In this document: positions 39,812 through 49,094 of the stretch, piece after piece
How positions within the stretch are numbered: position 1 is the first letter of the stretch
How the letters are laid out: every line of letters starts with the position of its first letter
Assembly: GCA_965240325.2 (NCBI GenBank)
Contig: OZ251235.1
Coordinates: 1,860,001 to 1,924,000, forward strand
Length of the DNA stretch: 64,000 bases
Reading direction: 5' to 3'
Source: Rebecca billardiae RCC1528
Taxonomy: Eukaryota; Haptophyta
Program-made: the position numbers and the translations under genes
The notes under the pieces: generated by a model
Database searches by the model: none
Told to the model about the DNA's origin: nothing
The model's input: only the letters and a program-made list of their open reading frames with translations

Positions 39812-42800
39812 AGGCGGAGGCGGAGGCGGAGGCGCCCGGCGCGCACGGCAGCTCAAGCATCAGGGGGTCAAGCGCGCCCCAGCTCTCGAGGCCACTGCTG
39901 CCGCCGTCCGAGGCGGCGGCGGGCGCGTCGGCGCCGTCTGCGCTCGCGAGCAGCGCGCGCGCGCGCCAGCCCACGCCGCCGAGCAGCCGCACGATGCGGC
40001 GCTGCAGCCGCGCCGATTCCTCGCCGCCCAGCGCCGCCGTCGCCGCCGCCTGCCGCGCCGCGCGCGCGCCGCCGCGCGCGCCGCCGCGCCCGCCATCGCG
40101 CCCGCTGCCACCGCCGCCGAGCGCGGCCGCCGCGCGGTCGGCGGCGCCGCCGTCGCCCGAGAGCAGCAGGTACGCATTCAGTCCGGGGAACAAGTCCGGG
40201 AGGTGCGGGCTGAGCGCGGCGGGCATCTCGCGCAGCCAGCCCTCGAGCGCGTCAAGCGCCGAGCGCGCCAGCTCTGGCGACGACAGCCCGCCTTCGAGCG
40301 CCAGCCGCGCCAGCTGCGCGAACCGGCGCAGCCGCGGCCGCACGTGCGCCGCGGGCGCGGCGAGCAGCAGCACGATCGCGGCGGTCAGCAGCTCGTCCTT
40401 GAGCGCGCGCACGCGCACGCTGAGCTCGGGCAAAAAGTCGTCCAGCTCGAGCAGCAGCGCGCGCGCCTCATGCGGCGCGCGCCCGCGCCCGCGCCCGCCG
40501 CCGCCGCTCTCCTGCGACCGCGGCGCGGCCGCCGCCGCCGCCTCGGCCGCGCGCGGCGGCGCGTCGGCCGCCGCGGCCGCCGCCGAGTCCGCGCCGCCGA
40601 CCGGGCGCTCGGCGCCGAGGCCGTCGAAGTAGCCCTCGGACGCGCAGCGCACGAGCAGCGCGCGCAGCAGCCAATAGAACCCGGAGGCGTGCGGCGCGCC
40701 GCGCGCCAGCTCGATGAGCGCGCCGCCGAGGGCACGGGCCTCGCGCAGCAGCAGCGGCGCCGGCACGCCGCGAAGCAACTCGACGCCGAAGTCGCGCAGC
40801 CGCAGGAGCACGGCCCAGTCTGAGTGGTTCGACGCGGTGGCGGCCTCGTCCGCCGCCAGCTGCAGCAGAAGCGCCGCGTTTGTCGTCGTCGTCGTCCTCG
40901 TCGCCGCGCCCGCGCCGCCCTCCGCCTCCTCCACCGTCGCGCTCAGGTCGAGCTGCCCGAGCGCGCGCAGCAACGCGCGGAGCAGAGCGCCGAGCAGCGC
41001 TGCGCACGCGCGCTCGCGCGCGCCCGCCTCCTCCGCCGGCTCCTCGCCCTCTCGGATCGCGCTCCAGAGCTCGCCAGGCCCAGCGCTCGCGGCCGGCCGC
41101 ACCGCAGGGGCCTCATGCGCCTCCGCCTGGGCGCCGGCGCCCGCGCCGCCAGCCTCCGCGCCGCCGGCGCGGCCGGCGCGGCCGGCGCGCGCCGCGCCGC
41201 CCGAGCGCGCCGCCGCGCCCAGCGTCGGCGTCAGCAGCGGCAGCCACACCTTGCGCACATACGCGGCGGGCAGCGTGGTGGAGACCCGGGAGCCTGAGAC
41301 GCTGACCGTGCCCGCGATGGAGATGAGCAGCCCGCCCATCGCCAGCCCGCGCGCCACGCTCTCGAGCGCCGCCGCGCCGTGCGCGCCGAGCGCGAAGAGC
41401 AGCTTCCTCGAGGACAGCGCGCACAGCCACTGCTGCGACGCCGACATGCGCGCGAGCCGCCGCACCGCGACCGTGAGAAGGTGCTCGGAAAGTTCCAGGG
41501 TCGGAGTATCTAGCGCGGCGCTCGGCACGATGCGGATCATCGCGCCGAACGCGTCGATCACGCCCGCCAGCTGCCACGTCGACTCGTCCGCCGACGAGCC
41601 CTCCGCATACCCGCCGCCGCCGCCGCCGCCACCGCCGCCGCCACCGTCCACGCCCGCTCCGCCGCCGCCGCCGCCGTCGTCGAGCGCGTCGAGCGCCGAC
41701 GCGTGCGGGAAGAGAGTGCGCACGTACACGCACAGGTGGCGCAGCTGCGACGCCTCCTCGCCCGGCGCGAGCCTCGCCATCGGGCCCGCCAGCTCGCCGA
41801 TCAGCTGCACGACCAGCAGCACGCTCTCCTCCGAGTCCGAGCCGAAGCGCCGCGCGCCGCCACCGCCGCCCGAGTCGAGCGCCGAGCCGCGCGCGCCGTC
41901 CAGCAGCGAAGCCGTCTGCTTCGAGAGGAAGTTGTACGTGGGTACGGCGGCGTCGGGCGGCGTGGCGGGGTCGGTGAGGTGCGCGCTCACCGCGCGGAGC
42001 AGCGCAGTCAGCGCCGCGCGGCCGTGCCGCCTCAGCTCGGCGTTGTGGTGGCGGCAGAGCGCCAGCAGGGTCGGCCACTGCTGCGGCACGCGCGCCACCG
42101 CGGGCGGAGCGAGCAGCGTGCGCATGTGGCGCACGTACAGGCGCAACGCGGCGAAGTGCGCGGCGTAGCGCTTGACGTCTTCGAGCGGCACGAGGAGCAC
42201 CGCCCACACCGCGGCGAACACCTCGCCGAGCCGCGCCTTGTCCTCGCGCAGCTTCTTGCGCACCTCGAGCATAGTGAGCAGCCCGTTCAGACTGTCTAGG
42301 ACGCCCTCGTCCCGGGTTGCTTGCTTGGTCCGCGTCTGGAGGACCGTCAGCAGCCGGTGCAAGAGCGAGTCGCGGGCCACGCCGCCGTAGAACCGCCCCT
42401 TGTTCACCTCGAGGGCGGAGGGCGGGAAGCACTCGGGCAGCGCGCCCAGCAGCCTGTAGAGAGAGCCTTCCAGCGTGTCCGATATTTTCTTCTTGTTGGG
42501 GTCGTTGACGGCGTCCCAGCACACGCTGTACAGCTCGTGGACGCCGACGGTCTCGGAGAAGAGCAGGCGCGAGGCGATCGGTAGCAGCCGCACGATCACG
42601 TCGACCGCCGCCACCTTGACGAAGAACCCGCCCGAGCCCTCCGTGCTCGGCTCCTTGCCAAACGCGTACACGCATGCGTCCTTTATCCGGATCACGTGGT
42701 CGGCGATGCGGTCGCCGGCGAGCGCGACGTAGTGGTCGAGGAAGGCGAGGAGGCGGCGGCGCAAGTCGACGCACTCGCGGTACCGCTTGGCGCTCCCACC

Positions 42801-43022
42801 GTACGCGCTGAGCACGTCCGCGCCCGGCGGCGGCCCGATGAAGCGCAGCACACCCGCGTCTGCGCTCGTGAGGCGCGACTGCACGAGGGCGAGCTCGTCG
42901 GGCGAGCGCGCGTCGCAGAACATCTGCAGGTGCTGCACGATCTCCTGCACGTCCTCGCCGCCCTCCGTCGCCGCGCGCGCCACCGTGCGCAGCAGCGCCT
43001 CGAGGTCGCGCGCGTAGTCCAT
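27419..43022 (-). CDS. PRKDC: DNA-dependent protein kinase catalytic subunit (PIKK family), 2 exons
   Basis: Exons 43022-27898 (15,125 nt) and 27722-27419 encode ~5,142 residues; human DNA-PKcs has about 4,100. The ATG at 43022 gives MDYARDLEALLRTVARAA. Most of the length is HEAT-like helical repeat. Near the C-terminus the PI3K-like kinase domain has LVKGGEDLRLDQRIEQLF (~residue 4735; the DNA-PKcs-typical glycine-loop/Lys region), GVGDRHLDNFLVH (~4915, catalytic loop) and IGIDFGHAFG (~4935, metal-binding DFG). FATC closes the protein: [20 protein letters not shown]. The excess length is from Gly, Ala and Glu tracts (around 30220-30330, 32560-32640, 39780-39830, 41600-41690). The kinase joins broken ends with Ku in non-homologous end joining. 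It is divergent from the DM10 gene, with 250 bp between starts. Confidence 0.92.
27723..27897 (-). other. Intron (175 bp, phase 2) before the PRKDC FATC exon
   Basis: Donor GAGAGCAG|GTGTGC after EADEP...PAES and acceptor GGCGCAG|CTTCGCG. Splicing joins AG+C as Ser and links the kinase domain to SIVQRKLSGAHP and FATC, which lie in another frame. The unspliced frame runs on into Arg/Ala-rich nonsense. Confidence 0.9.
29124..29184. repeat. Triplicated near-palindrome inside the PRKDC coding sequence
   Basis: CGAGATCGCATCTCGG occurs at 29124-29139, 29145-29160 and 29169-29184. In the protein it appears as three DAIS(R/P)R units. Each copy is nearly self-complementary. A related CGAGATCGCAATCTCG is in the STIMATE-family gene at 56598-56613. 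Confidence 0.8.
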
Positions 43023-43272
43023 GCTGCTGCCTACCAGTGGCCAGCACAGGGCCACTCGCGCTCAGCCCTCGCTTGGCGTCCGGAGAAGCGCGGGAAAAGG
43101 CGGCCTTGTCAGGAGTCTGAGCGCGGGAACTCGGGAAGGCTGCCGTCGTCCGTGGGCAGCCGAGGCAGCGGAGCGGCGCGAGCAAGCGCGGCGCCCGGAC
43201 CGGGCGGACCAGGTCACGCCCGATCTCATCAGGCCGGTGAGCCGTTTGGCGCTGCCGCTGGACAGGTGCAGC
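43023..43272. promoter_or_regulatory. 250-bp head-to-head region between PRKDC and the DM10 gene
   Basis: Separates the starts at 43022 (minus) and 43273 (plus). GC-rich, no TATA box seen. It presumably contains both 5' UTRs and core promoters. Confidence 0.45.
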
Positions 43273-44298
43273 ATGGCGTTGCAGCCGACGGTGAAGGCGC
43301 GGGCGCTCGCGCACAACCTCGACGTCGCCGACGAGCCGAAGCGGACGGCGGTCGAGCCGCACGAGATCGACGGGCGGTACACGCGCGCCGCGTGGAATCG
43401 GCCGCACGAGCTCCACCAGTCGCGCTGGACGCACGGCACGCGCGAGGAGTACGTCCGGCGCGCGCGTGCGGCCGGGCCACCCGCCGGCACGGACTACGCG
43501 AGCGGCGTGGCTGCGTGCCTGACGCACGAGCTCGGCACGCCACTCATCCACCGCCATGTCGAAGGCCTCGTACCCGGCTACGGCTGCGTCTTCGGCCTGC
43601 GCCCACCGCGCGACCCGGCGCCGCCCGACACGCTTGACGGCGGCGCGTTCCATCGGCGGCCGCAGCTGTGCCAGAAGCGGCCGCACACCGTCGGCGACGC
43701 GGGCGTGGTGCGCGACCGCGCGCTGTGGACGGCCGCTGGCCTCGCGACCAACCGCACCACGCCCGCGCGCCCGCGGCAGCTCAGCGGCGCCGTGCTCGCC
43801 TTCGACGTCGCGTTTGACCACCAGCCGATCGACCAGCCGCGCGCGCTGCGCATCGGCGCGGTCCTGCTGTACTACCTCGACGACGACTCGGTGCAGATCA
43901 ACCTGCCGCTCGACCCGTTCGCGGACGCGGCGCCGAACGAGTACGGCGAGCGGCGGGGCCGCGTCTTCCTGCGCCGCGCGCCGCTGCTGCGCGCCGACGG
44001 CTCGCCCGCGCTGCGGCTCGCCGAGCTGAACGTGGGCGCGAATGTGACGGTGCACGGCCGCGCGCTCGACATCGTCGGCTGCGACCCGTTCACGCGCAGC
44101 TTCCTCGAGGACTTCTACGGGGGCGCCGAGCGCGTGCCGGCCGACGGGCCGCTGCCGCTCGCCGCCAAGGCCGGGCGCGCGCGGACGGGCAACGAGGCGC
44201 GGCGCGGCGTCGGCGCCGAGCTGGCGCGAGCGGACGAAGTCGGACCGTTTGGCTGGCATGCCTCGCGGCTGCTGCGCACCGGCGGCGCCGCTTGGTAA
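43273..44298 (+). CDS. DM10-domain protein (EFHC-like, ciliary)
   Basis: 341 residues from the ATG at 43273. The central ~115 residues fit a DM10 domain: VLAFDVAFD, ALRIGAVLLYYLDDDSVQI, GRVFLRRAPLL, LNVGANVTVHGRALDIVGCD and PFTRSFLEDFY. DM10 domains occur in EFHC1/EFHC2/RIB72 (three copies, inside doublet microtubules of cilia) and singly in some other axonemal proteins such as NME7. Only one copy is present here, preceded by ~150 residues with NRPHELHQSRW and LIHRHVEGLVPGYG and followed by a short basic tail (WHASRLL). The gene implies a flagellate stage. A longer multi-exon gene cannot be excluded, but the stop at 44296 is followed by AT-richer non-coding DNA. Confidence 0.8.
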   Translation: MALQPTVKARALAHNLDVADEPKRTAVEPHEIDGRYTRAAWNRPHELHQSRWTHGTREEYVRRARAAGPPAGTDYASGVAACLTHELGTPLIHRHVEGLVPGYGCVFGLRPPRDPAPPDTLDGGAFHRRPQLCQKRPHTVGDAGVVRDRALWTAAGLATNRTTPARPRQLSGAVLAFDVAFDHQPIDQPRALRIGAVLLYYLDDDSVQINLPLDPFADAAPNEYGERRGRVFLRRAPLLRADGSPALRLAELNVGANVTVHGRALDIVGCDPFTRSFLEDFYGGAERVPADGPLPLAAKAGRARTGNEARRGVGAELARADEVGPFGWHASRLLRTGGAAW

Positions 44299-45003
44299 CG
44301 GCCGGCGGGCCTCACGGGGTGTCGGCCAGGCTTTCTGTCGGGCCGCGTATTTCCGCATGGCGCGCGGAGCGTGCGACCGCGCCGCCAGAAGCGTGAACCG
44401 CCGTGAACTGCCAGTCTCCGGCTCAGTGGGCGTCACTGTGCCTCTCACTTCTCAGAGAAAAAATTCAAAGTATGGACAGCACACGGCTTGAACTTGGTCG
44501 CAAGAGAATCGGTGAACACCTACAATTGTGAGACCCGCGCGGGTCGGTTCACTCGGTTGTTGACTTGGACCGGTTTCAGCGCGCTATTATTTAGATACTG
44601 AAGTTTGGCTGTTGGCACGCTCAGTCGCTCACAAACAAACCAATCATAGCCGGCCGGGGGCCCACCCCGTCAATTGAAGCGGTTTACGACGTACCCACCT
44701 TTACTACATGAGTCGTGATGGCTCGATTCTGAGCCTTGGAGTGCAGTGATGATCGTCCATATTTGTTTGGCGTGATGGCTTTTGGGTCATTTTTCCGGTT
44801 TCGAATCCATCTGTAGGCTCATGCAAATTTGCGAGAACGTTGGCCCGCGCGTTGGACGAAACTTAAGCCAGCACCCGAGGGCGGTTCGTCAGCTATGGAG
44901 GTACGGATGCGTCAAGTCCGTCAACCCCCGCCCAACCCGCCTGAACAACCGAGCCAAAGCCCCCTTTCGTCCCCCTCGCAGCAGGCCCACCGAGTGCTCG
45001 AGT
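44299..45003. other. Intergenic region upstream of the LOV-like/ankyrin gene
   Basis: About 700 bp of mixed composition, more AT-rich than the genes. The reading frame of the downstream gene remains open above its ATG to 44782, but the composition there is non-coding. No gene is seen. Confidence 0.45.
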
Positions 45004-47493
45004 ATGGCGGCAGTGCGCGTGGACACGCCGCGGCCAAACTTCTCGGACCCCGCCGGCGCACTCAGAGACGACCTCTCCGCGCTCGAGCCCGCGCGCTTCG
45101 ACGCCAGCCCGCAGCCGATGTTTGTGACGCACCCGGTCGAGCCGTTTGAGATTGCGCGCGTGAACGCCGCGTGGGAGGAGGCCACGCTGTACTCGTCGGC
45201 GGAGCTGGTGGGCAAGACGTGCTCGATCCTCGACGGCCAGCTCACCGACGCGCGCGCGCTCGCCACGCTGTACGAGGCCTACGCCACGCGCAAGCCCGCC
45301 ACGGTCGAGCTCGTGCACTACCGCAAGGACGGCACGCCCTTTCTGAACGAGCTGAGCGTCAGGCCGCTGCGCTCGCCCACGGGCGCGATCAGCTACATGC
45401 TCGGCAGCTCGATCATCCGCGACGCCACCGCTGCCTCGCCCTCGCGCGCGCGCCGCTCGCCGCTGATGGTGCAGCGGAGCGGGCTCGGGCGCAAGTCGAG
45501 CGCGCGCACGTCGTTCGATGCCAGCGGCTCTGAGGAGCCGGGGGCGCGGAGCCCGTCCTCCGACGACACGAGCACGCCTCCGCCGCTCGAGTCGGCCGAG
45601 CCGCGCCTGCGCAAGAAGGCGGCCTCCGCGCCGATGCCCGTGCGCTTCGCCGACGAGCACGGCAGCGCGGTCCGCGGCGAGAGCCGCCGCTCCAGCGTGC
45701 GAACGGACGGCGCGCACGGCGCGCACGGCGCGCACGGCGCGCACGGCGCGCACGGCGCGGCGCAGCACGTCGGCTTCTCGTCGCGGCTGGCGAGCGTGCT
45801 CGAGTACGACTCGCGCGCGCCGGGGCTCATCCCGAAGCGCGCGCACGAGCTCGTCGTGCGGCCGGGCCGGCACGACACGGTGCTCAAGCCGCTCGCCCTT
45901 GAGGAGCTGCATCTCGTGGGGCGAGATCAGGCGGTGGCGATGCAGGCGGCCGCGCTCGAGCGGCGCGTGTCGGCCGCGCTGCCGCCGGGCCTCGCCGCGC
46001 GCCGCGTGAGCGCGGGCTCGGCGGGCTCCGCGGCGGAGGGCAGCGCCGACCGCGCCGACGCGGGCCCCGCCGAGCCGCCGCCGCGCGACGACGGCGACGG
46101 CGGCCTGCGGCACGCGGCGCCCCAGCGAGGGGAGTCGCCCCATGTCCACGGCGCACGCAGGAGCAGCTTGAAGCGTGTGGACGAGCAGCAGCCTGCACCG
46201 CGCGGGCAGGAGCACGAGCACGGCCACGGCCACGGCCACGGCCACGGCCACGGCCACGGCCACCACCACCACGGCCGCCATCACCACGCGCACGGCCACC
46301 ACCACCACCACCACCACGAACACGCGGCGCCAGCCGGCGGCGGCGAGTGGGCGGACCAGACGGCCGCGGGCGCGCGCCGCTTCGCCGCGCTCGCGCTCGC
46401 CGCGGCGCAGCTGGGCGAAGCGGATCGACTCTGCCTGCGGCTGGCGGCGACGGCGTGCCGCGACGCGTGCCCCGGCCCGACGCGCGCGTCCCGCTCGGCG
46501 ATGCTCGGCCCGAGGCACCGCGCGCACTGGGCGCGGCGCGAGCTCGGCGTCGACCCGCGCGATGCGCCAGGCGCGTGCACGCTCGCCGCGGCGCGCGATG
46601 ACGTGGAATTGCTTCGGTGGCTGCGCAAGCACGGCGCGCCGTGCGACGTGGCCGCGTGCGCCGAGGCGGCGGCGGAGCATGGGCACATGGACGCGCTGCG
46701 CTGGCTGCTGCGCAAGGAGGGCGGCGAGGCGACGCCCGACGAGCGCGCGTGCGACGCGGCCGCGCGCGGCGGCCACCTCGCCGCGCTGCAGCTACTCCGA
46801 GCGCACGGCTGGCCGTGGTCCGCGAGCGCGTGCGCGGCCGCGGCGGGCGCGGGGCAGCTGCACGCGCTCGTCTGGGCGCACGGCGCGGGCTGCGCGCTCG
46901 ACGAGGAGTCCTGCCACGCCGCCGCGCTCGGCGGGCACGTCCCCGTCCTCGCGTGGCTGCGCCAGGCCGGCTGCGCTTGGTCGGAGATGAGTGCCGCGTT
47001 TGCCGCGAGCGCCGGCCAGCTGGACGCGCTGCGCTATCTGGTGCTGCACGGCTGCCCGCTCGACGCGCAGGCGGCGGCCGAGGCGGCGCGCGGCGGGCAC
47101 AGGCGCGTGCTCGAGTGGCTGCTCGCGGACCGCTGCCCCGTCGACGAGGACACGTGCATGGGCCTGGCGAGCTGCGGCGCGCTCGACGCGCTGCGGTGGG
47201 CGCGGAGCATGGGCGTGCCCTGGGCCGACACGACCGCCACCGCCGCCGCCGCCAACGGCCACCTCGCGACGCTGCAGTGGGCGCTCGACAACGGCTGCGA
47301 GCCGGGCGGGCTCACCGTGCGCGCGGCCGCCGCGCGCGAGGACGAGTGCGGCGCGCTCATGCTCGAGCTCATCGCCAGCCACCCCGCGGCGCCGTCGGAC
47401 GTGCGCGCGCGCGCCGAGGCCGAGCTGTGTCGCACGCGCGCGCCCGGCCTTGTTGCCGCCCCCAGCCTTCGGCGCGGCGGCGCCGGTAGCTGA
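45004..47493 (+). CDS. LOV-like PAS domain plus His-rich linker plus ankyrin-repeat protein
   Basis: 829 residues from the ATG at 45004. Residues ~35-140 form a PAS domain of LOV type: FEIARVNAAWEEATLYSSAE, then GKTCSILDG with Cys73 where LOV photoadduct Cys sits (GxNCRFLQ), then HYRKDGTPFLNELSVRPL and YMLGSS. The usual Asn/Arg/Gln flavin contacts are partly replaced (Thr72, Ser74, Ser for the late Gln), so flavin photochemistry is possible but uncertain. A disordered middle carries a GAH repeat (five 9-bp units at 45716-45760) and a long Gly-His/poly-His stretch (DNA 46217-46325). The C-terminal ~300 residues are about nine ankyrin-type repeats (LLRWLRKHGAPCDVAAC, AARGGHLAALQLLRAHGWPW). Likely a sensor linked to protein binding (inference). 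Confidence 0.75.
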   Translation: MAAVRVDTPRPNFSDPAGALRDDLSALEPARFDASPQPMFVTHPVEPFEIARVNAAWEEATLYSSAELVGKTCSILDGQLTDARALATLYEAYATRKPATVELVHYRKDGTPFLNELSVRPLRSPTGAISYMLGSSIIRDATAASPSRARRSPLMVQRSGLGRKSSARTSFDASGSEEPGARSPSSDDTSTPPPLESAEPRLRKKAASAPMPVRFADEHGSAVRGESRRSSVRTDGAHGAHGAHGAHGAHGAAQHVGFSSRLASVLEYDSRAPGLIPKRAHELVVRPGRHDTVLKPLALEELHLVGRDQAVAMQAAALERRVSAALPPGLAARRVSAGSAGSAAEGSADRADAGPAEPPPRDDGDGGLRHAAPQRGESPHVHGARRSSLKRVDEQQPAPRGQEHEHGHGHGHGHGHGHGHHHHGRHHHAHGHHHHHHHEHAAPAGGGEWADQTAAGARRFAALALAAAQLGEADRLCLRLAATACRDACPGPTRASRSAMLGPRHRAHWARRELGVDPRDAPGACTLAAARDDVELLRWLRKHGAPCDVAACAEAAAEHGHMDALRWLLRKEGGEATPDERACDAAARGGHLAALQLLRAHGWPWSASACAAAAGAGQLHALVWAHGAGCALDEESCHAAALGGHVPVLAWLRQAGCAWSEMSAAFAASAGQLDALRYLVLHGCPLDAQAAAEAARGGHRRVLEWLLADRCPVDEDTCMGLASCGALDALRWARSMGVPWADTTATAAAANGHLATLQWALDNGCEPGGLTVRAAAAREDECGALMLELIASHPAAPSDVRARAEAELCRTRAPGLVAAPSLRRGGAGS

Positions 47494-48482
47494 TGACTAA
47501 CCAGCAGTAGTCAGTACTACGACGACGTACGCTTGTATAGTTACTCCGTAGCACGTCGTGCTCGTGGCGGGCTCTGAGGCCGGGCGGTACTACTTTATTA
47601 TTCGGAAATAATCGTCCCGGCAGTCCCGGCGCCGCCTCGTCGAGTCGTAGTCGACGTCTGAGGTCGCGCGCTATGTGCGAATCAAGGCCTATATGGCCGG
47701 CCATGACCGATGATATTGGCCGCTAGGCGGCCATGGCCGATGGTTAGCGGTCGACCATCCATCTCTGGCCGATGGGTATTGGCCGATGGCCGTCCGGCGG
47801 CCGGACCGCCGTACTCGTAGGCCGCGCCGGACGGCACGGCCACGGCGCCGGCGCGTGATGGCCGCGTGAGCACGCCGCGCTGGCTGCAGCACTGTCCGAC
47901 TCTGCACGGTCGTAGTTCGAGAGGGCGGCCCCGGGGCTCGGCCGACCCAACTGGTGGACTTGTTGAGCCCCAGTGGCGGTCTCGACCGAGCTTGGCAGGT
48001 GTGTGTGTGTGCCTGTGTGTGTTAATCTGATATACTATATCAGTTACAGGCGACTATGTCTATATAGCGATGTATTTGCCGATTCTGCGCGCCGGCCCGG
48101 CGAGTGAAGGACGCGAGGTGCAGCAGGCGGCGAGCCCGTCGAGACTCCGAGGGCGAGTCAGCGGCCGCACCCGCGCCCGCGACCGCGCCCACGCCCGCGC
48201 CCACGACCCCTACTTCACGGCTCGCGCTTGCACTGCCAGCAGCGCTGCGGCATCGTCTCACGCAGACCACGTCTGCCGACGCGGCGACTGCGGCAGCCTC
48301 GCGGCGAGCGGACGAGCGGTGGCTGCCGCAGCACAGTAGTCGGTTGCAAGCAGCTTCTGCGACGAGATCATGCCCAGACACTAGACAGTCAAGCCGACCT
48401 CGTTGGGGTACCATACGTTCTGCCCGAGTGGTGAATAATCTTTTGCCGAAAAAGAAAAAGGGGTGACGAATGAATATATATA
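47494..48482. other. Intergenic region with dispersed GGCCGATG words
   Basis: About 1 kb without a convincing gene. 47690-47810 has several copies of TGGCCGATG or its variants, also seen at 55697-55760 on the other side of the retrotransposon. 47998-48020 has a short (TG)n tract. TGTGCGAATCAAGGCCT at 47675 reappears inverted near 55770. The LTR element therefore interrupts, or sits beside, a family of local repeats. Confidence 0.45.
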
Positions 48483-48487
48483 TGATG

Positions 48488-49094
48488 TGTTGAGCTGACG
48501 CGGCCTGGGGCGCGCATCTCAGCAGATGGCGTCGCCGCTGGGACGTCAGGGCCGGCGCCGCACCAGGCGGGCCGGCGTCATCAGCTACGGAGCAGTGGCT
48601 GGCTGGCGGCGCGCGCGCGCGGCGCGCGCGGCGGCAGGAGCGCGAGCGCAGCAGCGCTGGCGCGGATCGACGTGGACGCGGAGCGCGGACGCGGCAGCGC
48701 GGACGCGGAGCGACACGGACGTGGCGCGTGCGCGGGCGGTACGGCCCGGCGCAGCGCGACACGGTGACGTCGCACGGGCATGGCCCGGACGCCATCGTGG
48801 GAGTCCATCCGGATTTCCACTTTCGGAAAAGTGGGAATCCGGCTGAGGGTGGACGGACGAGGACGTCCGGGAGTTACGTCGGGACGGGCGGTTTTCGGGA
48901 AGGTAACGCATTCCCCGGAGCCGGCCGCGACGTGGTCACCCCGCGACCAAAAGGTCGGCGGGAGGTTAGCTTGTCCTCGTCAGAGGAGCGAGGGTCGAGA
49001 TTGCCTTCGTGGGCGTCACCGACGACGCGCCCGAGGACGTGCCGGTGAGCTCTTAGCAGGGCTCGAGACGCTCGGAGCTCGCGTTTACCCAATA
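48488..49094 (+). repeat. 5' LTR
   Basis: 607 bp, starting TGTTGAGCTGACGCGG and ending TTTACCCAATA rather than the common CA. The first gag-frame ATG overlaps its last base. Confidence 0.93.

Noticed and set aside
44785-44825. Possible tRNA T-arm (GGTTTCGAATCC)
   Set aside because: Flanking bases do not form the 5-bp T stem and no acceptor or anticodon arm could be found.
48526-48846. 106-codon ORF repeated at 55092
   Set aside because: It lies entirely within the LTRs; its duplication reflects the LTR pair, not a conserved gene.
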